A stretch of 52,466 bases of DNA from CAZONU01 sp965370045 (GTDB lineage Bacteria > Planctomycetota > SZUA-567 > JAKLDR01). The notes beneath the pieces are model-generated. The model was given only the letters and a program-made list of their open reading frames with translations, ran no database searches and was not told the DNA's origin. The translations under genes and the position numbers were made by a program. The stretch spans positions 1 through 52,466 of the forward strand of contig CBDUSI010000014.1 in assembly GCA_965370045.1 (NCBI GenBank), in the 5' to 3' direction. Below are positions 50,503-52,466 of the stretch, piece after piece. Within the stretch, counting starts at the first letter, position 1. The number at the start of each line of letters is the position of its first letter.

Positions 50503-52128
50503 TCAGGTCTCCTGGCGCTCGCCGACCGGCGGGAACTTGCCGGTGTCGATGCCCGCCTGGGCCGCATACTTGCTCTTCTTGGCCGGGCTCGCGGCATCGG
50601 CGACCGCGGCGATGGCCCCGGAGGACTGGGCCTCCAGGAAGGCGCCGACTACTTCGGGGTCCAGCTGCGAGCCGGCCACCTCGCGGAGGATACCGGTGGC
50701 CTTCTCGGTGGGAAAGCCCTTGCGGTAGGGGCGGTCGGAGGTCATCGCGTCGTAGGCGTCGGCCACCGCCAGGATGCGGCTGGTGCGGCAGGACTTCTCG
50801 GAGGGCAGCGCGTCGGGGTAGCCCTTGCCGTCCCAGCGCTCGTGGTGGTGGCGCACCGCCCGGGTCACCTCGTCGATGTACTGGTGGCGGATGTTGCGGA
50901 CGATGTCCGCGCCCTGCGCGGGGTGCTTCTTGATGACCGCGAACTCCTCGTCGGTGAGCCGCCCGGGCTTGTTGAGCACCGCCTCGGGCACGCCGATCTT
51001 GCCCACGTCGTGGAGCAGCCCGGAGAGTTCCACGATCTCGCGCTCGCGCTCCGGCAGGCCCAGCACGTCGGTGACCGCCACGCTGTAGGCGGTGACCCGC
51101 TCGGAGTGGCCGCGGGTGTAGCGGTCGCGGGCCTCGACCGCGGCGACCAGCGCGCGGATCGCGCCGATGAAGAGATCCTCGAGGTCCGCGATCAGCCGGG
51201 CGCGCTCGATAGTCACCCCGGCCTGGGCGCCGATGGCCGCCAGGAGTTCCAGATCCCGGTCGCCGAACTTGCGGCGCGCGTCGGTGGTGTCCACGTACAG
51301 GGCACCCAGCACCGCCTGCTGGCCGGCCAGCGGCACGCACATCACCGAGCGAATCTGCTGCATTATGATGCTCGCGCCGGTCTTGAAGCGCTCGTCGGAG
51401 GAGGCGTCCACCGACAGCGTCGAGACCCCCTTGCGCAGCACCCCCTCGACCACCGTGCTGCTCACGCTCAAGCTGGTTTCCTGCTTGCCGCCCTTGCGCT
51501 TGGCGGCGGCCGGCACGATCTCCCCGGTGGCCGGGTCCTGGATCAGGAGCGCCGCGCGCTCCGCGCCGGTGGCCTCCAGGGCCGAGTCCACGATGGTGTC
51601 CGACAGCCGGCCCATGTCGTGCTCGGCGTTGATGGCGCTGCCCACCCGGTAGAGGGTCTGCAGCGCCGCGTGGGCCTGGGCGAACTCCGCGTCCCGGTCG
51701 GCGGTCTTGGGTGCGGACATCATCATGGTCCGGTTGATGTCCACCACCCGCTGGCTGAACTCGCCGGTGGGCTTGTCCCTGACCAGGCTCACGGTGGTGC
51801 GCCGCTCGACGCGCTTGGGCCGCGCGCCCTGGACCTCCACCTTGATCAGCGCCAGCCCGACGCGCACCTCGGCGTGGTCGTGCAGGTAGCTGGAGACCAC
51901 CGACTCGCCGTTGACCAGCGTCCCGTTGGAGGAGCCCAGGTCGGTGAGCAGCACCCGCTCGCCCTTGTTCTCAATCAGGCAGTGGGTGCGGCTGACCCCG
52001 TCGTCGACCAGATGGAAGTCGCAGTTCTCCGCGCGGCCGATAGTCGCCCGCCCCGCCGGCGCGATTTCGTGGCTCTTGCCCGCGCCACGGCCGGAAGTCA
52101 CGTTGAGTACCACGTTGATCGGTGCCAT
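50503..52128 (-). CDS. FHA-GAF-HD-GYP signalling protein (cyclic-di-GMP phosphodiesterase-like)
   Basis: The protein has 541 residues. FHA domain (about 1-100): 'ATIGRAENCDFHLVDDGVSR', 'SRTHCLI', 'LTDLGSSNGTLVNG', the phosphothreonine-binding residues all present. GAF domain (about 150-310): 'LYRVGSAINAEHDMGRLSDT', 'RSVMCVPLAGQQAVLGALYV', 'LLAAIGAQAGVTIERARL'. HD-GYP domain (about 325-490): 'TRGHSERVTAYSVAVTD', 'LLHDVGKIGVPEAVLNKP', 'VRHHHERWDGKGYPDALPSE', 'RILAVADAYDAMTSDRPYR', with HD and GYP metal and substrate residues intact. It should hydrolyse cyclic-di-GMP under control of a phosphoprotein and a GAF ligand. The promoter at 52137-52165 places the start codon almost at +1. Confidence 0.94.
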   Translation of the reverse strand: MAPINVVLNVTSGRGAGKSHEIAPAGRATIGRAENCDFHLVDDGVSRTHCLIENKGERVLLTDLGSSNGTLVNGESVVSSYLHDHAEVRVGLALIKVEVQGARPKRVERRTTVSLVRDKPTGEFSQRVVDINRTMMMSAPKTADRDAEFAQAHAALQTLYRVGSAINAEHDMGRLSDTIVDSALEATGAERAALLIQDPATGEIVPAAAKRKGGKQETSLSVSSTVVEGVLRKGVSTLSVDASSDERFKTGASIIMQQIRSVMCVPLAGQQAVLGALYVDTTDARRKFGDRDLELLAAIGAQAGVTIERARLIADLEDLFIGAIRALVAAVEARDRYTRGHSERVTAYSVAVTDVLGLPEREREIVELSGLLHDVGKIGVPEAVLNKPGRLTDEEFAVIKKHPAQGADIVRNIRHQYIDEVTRAVRHHHERWDGKGYPDALPSEKSCRTSRILAVADAYDAMTSDRPYRKGFPTEKATGILREVAGSQLDPEVVGAFLEAQSSGAIAAVADAASPAKKSKYAAQAGIDTGKFPPVGERQET

Positions 52129-52136
52129 CAGGCAGG

Positions 52137-52165
52137 ATTATACGCTCCGGCCCGGCAGCGGTCAA
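52137..52165 (-). promoter_or_regulatory. Promoter of the FHA-GAF-HD-GYP gene (leaderless)
   Basis: On the minus strand TTGACC (52165-52160), a 17-nt spacer and TATAAT (52142-52137). Only 8 nt separate the -10 box from the ATG at 52128, leaving no room for a ribosome site. Confidence 0.75.
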
Positions 52166-52186
52166 CCAGCTAGTTACTCACCACGG

Positions 52187-52302
52187 GGCGGAGGGACGCA
52201 CCGTTCCGCAGGAACGGGCCGGCCCGGAGCGGCGAGCGACTGTAAGCGAGCCGTCGCCATGGATGGCGACTACGACCTGAGTCAGGGATGACGGATATGT
52301 TC
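52187..52302 (+). repeat. 116-nt hairpin repeat, copy 2
   Basis: Direct repeat of 185-300 with two mismatches (52242 and 52260). Both stems (CCGTTCC/GGAACGG and GTCGCCA/TGGCGAC) are preserved. It lies upstream of the FHA-HD-GYP promoter and 18 nt past the stop of the gene fragment at 52321. The surrounding sequence differs from copy 1 beyond the core. Confidence 0.65.
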
Positions 52303-52320
52303 ACAGCGCCCGCCCTGCCC

Positions 52321-52466
52321 TTAGTTAGGCGAAGCCCGCGAGTTGGGACCCCAGCCGTCGGGTGGTTCGGGGTCGCCGGTTTGCCACGTATCCGGCAGCG
52401 GCTTCACTATTAGATCGCGCAGCTCTTCGTCATAGACGGCGTACCAGCGGCCGGAGACCATCTCCT
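52321..52466 (-). CDS. C-terminal fragment of the same repeated protein, inverted copy (5' end off contig)
   Basis: The minus-strand frame enters from the contig edge and stops at TAA (52323-52321), encoding a 47-residue tail with RWYAVYDEELRDL at its start and GWGPNSRASPN at its end. Its first 55 bases are identical to bases 1-55. The rest has diverged mainly at silent sites from the copy at 1-146. Family is unknown. Confidence 0.6.
   Translation of the reverse strand, partial: EMVSGRWYAVYDEELRDLIVKPLPDTWQTGDPEPPDGWGPNSRASPN

Overview
The window is a high-GC (visibly well above 60%) bacterial chromosomal contig of 52,466 bp, densely packed with genes in operons. Lineage signals point to an uncultured member of the Planctomycetota or a close PVC relative. 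These are a prepilin protein of the planctomycete/lentisphaerote H-X9-DG type, an ECF sigma factor with the planctomycete 'VGQAVFLVL' segment and a C-terminal hydrophobic tail, and several secreted TPR and DUF2225 proteins. The cell should be rod-shaped with peptidoglycan, because mreB-mreC-mreD-PBP2-rodA are present. No rRNA, tRNA, CRISPR array or phage was seen.

Layout. Both ends (1-146 and 52321-52466) carry the last 47 codons of the same unidentified gene family in inverted orientation. Each copy is followed by a 116-nt hairpin repeat, and these two repeats are in direct orientation. 533-1168 is a prepilin. 1306-10241 (minus) holds an Ig/TPR secreted protein and an operon: DUF2225/pilin-like protein, LolB-like lipoprotein, RND/MMPL exporter, LolA-like protein, radical-SAM sulfatase-maturase-like enzyme. 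A palindrome lies between this operon's promoter and a divergent ECF sigma factor (10480). 11467-16630 (plus) has a TPR protein, gapA, rpe, accD and an M24-fold protein that has lost metal ligands. 16645-25362 (minus) is Ig/TPR protein, addB, addA. 25612-32866 (plus) is the morphogenesis region, with a TM/coiled-coil protein and a small membrane protein ahead of mreBCD-PBP2-rodA. 32992-36835 carries a GH172/DUF2961 protein and a UDP-galactopyranose-mutase-like flavoprotein coupled to a glycosyltransferase.

36930-45704 is an aspartate-family/isoleucine cluster: tandem-ACT protein, homoserine dehydrogenase, a phosphoglycerate-mutase-family protein of the type proposed to be a homoserine kinase, aspartokinase, citramalate synthase and ValRS. 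It would supply threonine and isoleucine precursors and charge a branched-chain tRNA. 45726-50429 has a frameshifted cupin, an M50-like membrane protein, SerRS and a secreted rhamnogalacturonan-lyase-like protein. 50503-52128 (minus) is an FHA-GAF-HD-GYP signalling protein on an apparently leaderless mRNA.

Promoters are easy to read. Many genes have TTGAC-like and TAGAAT/TATAAT boxes 16-18 nt apart, often followed at once by a 5'-terminal RNA stem-loop. The least explained items are the end repeats, the LolA/RND/LolB cassette led by a DUF2225-pilin fusion, and the MreC-like gene pair before mreB.
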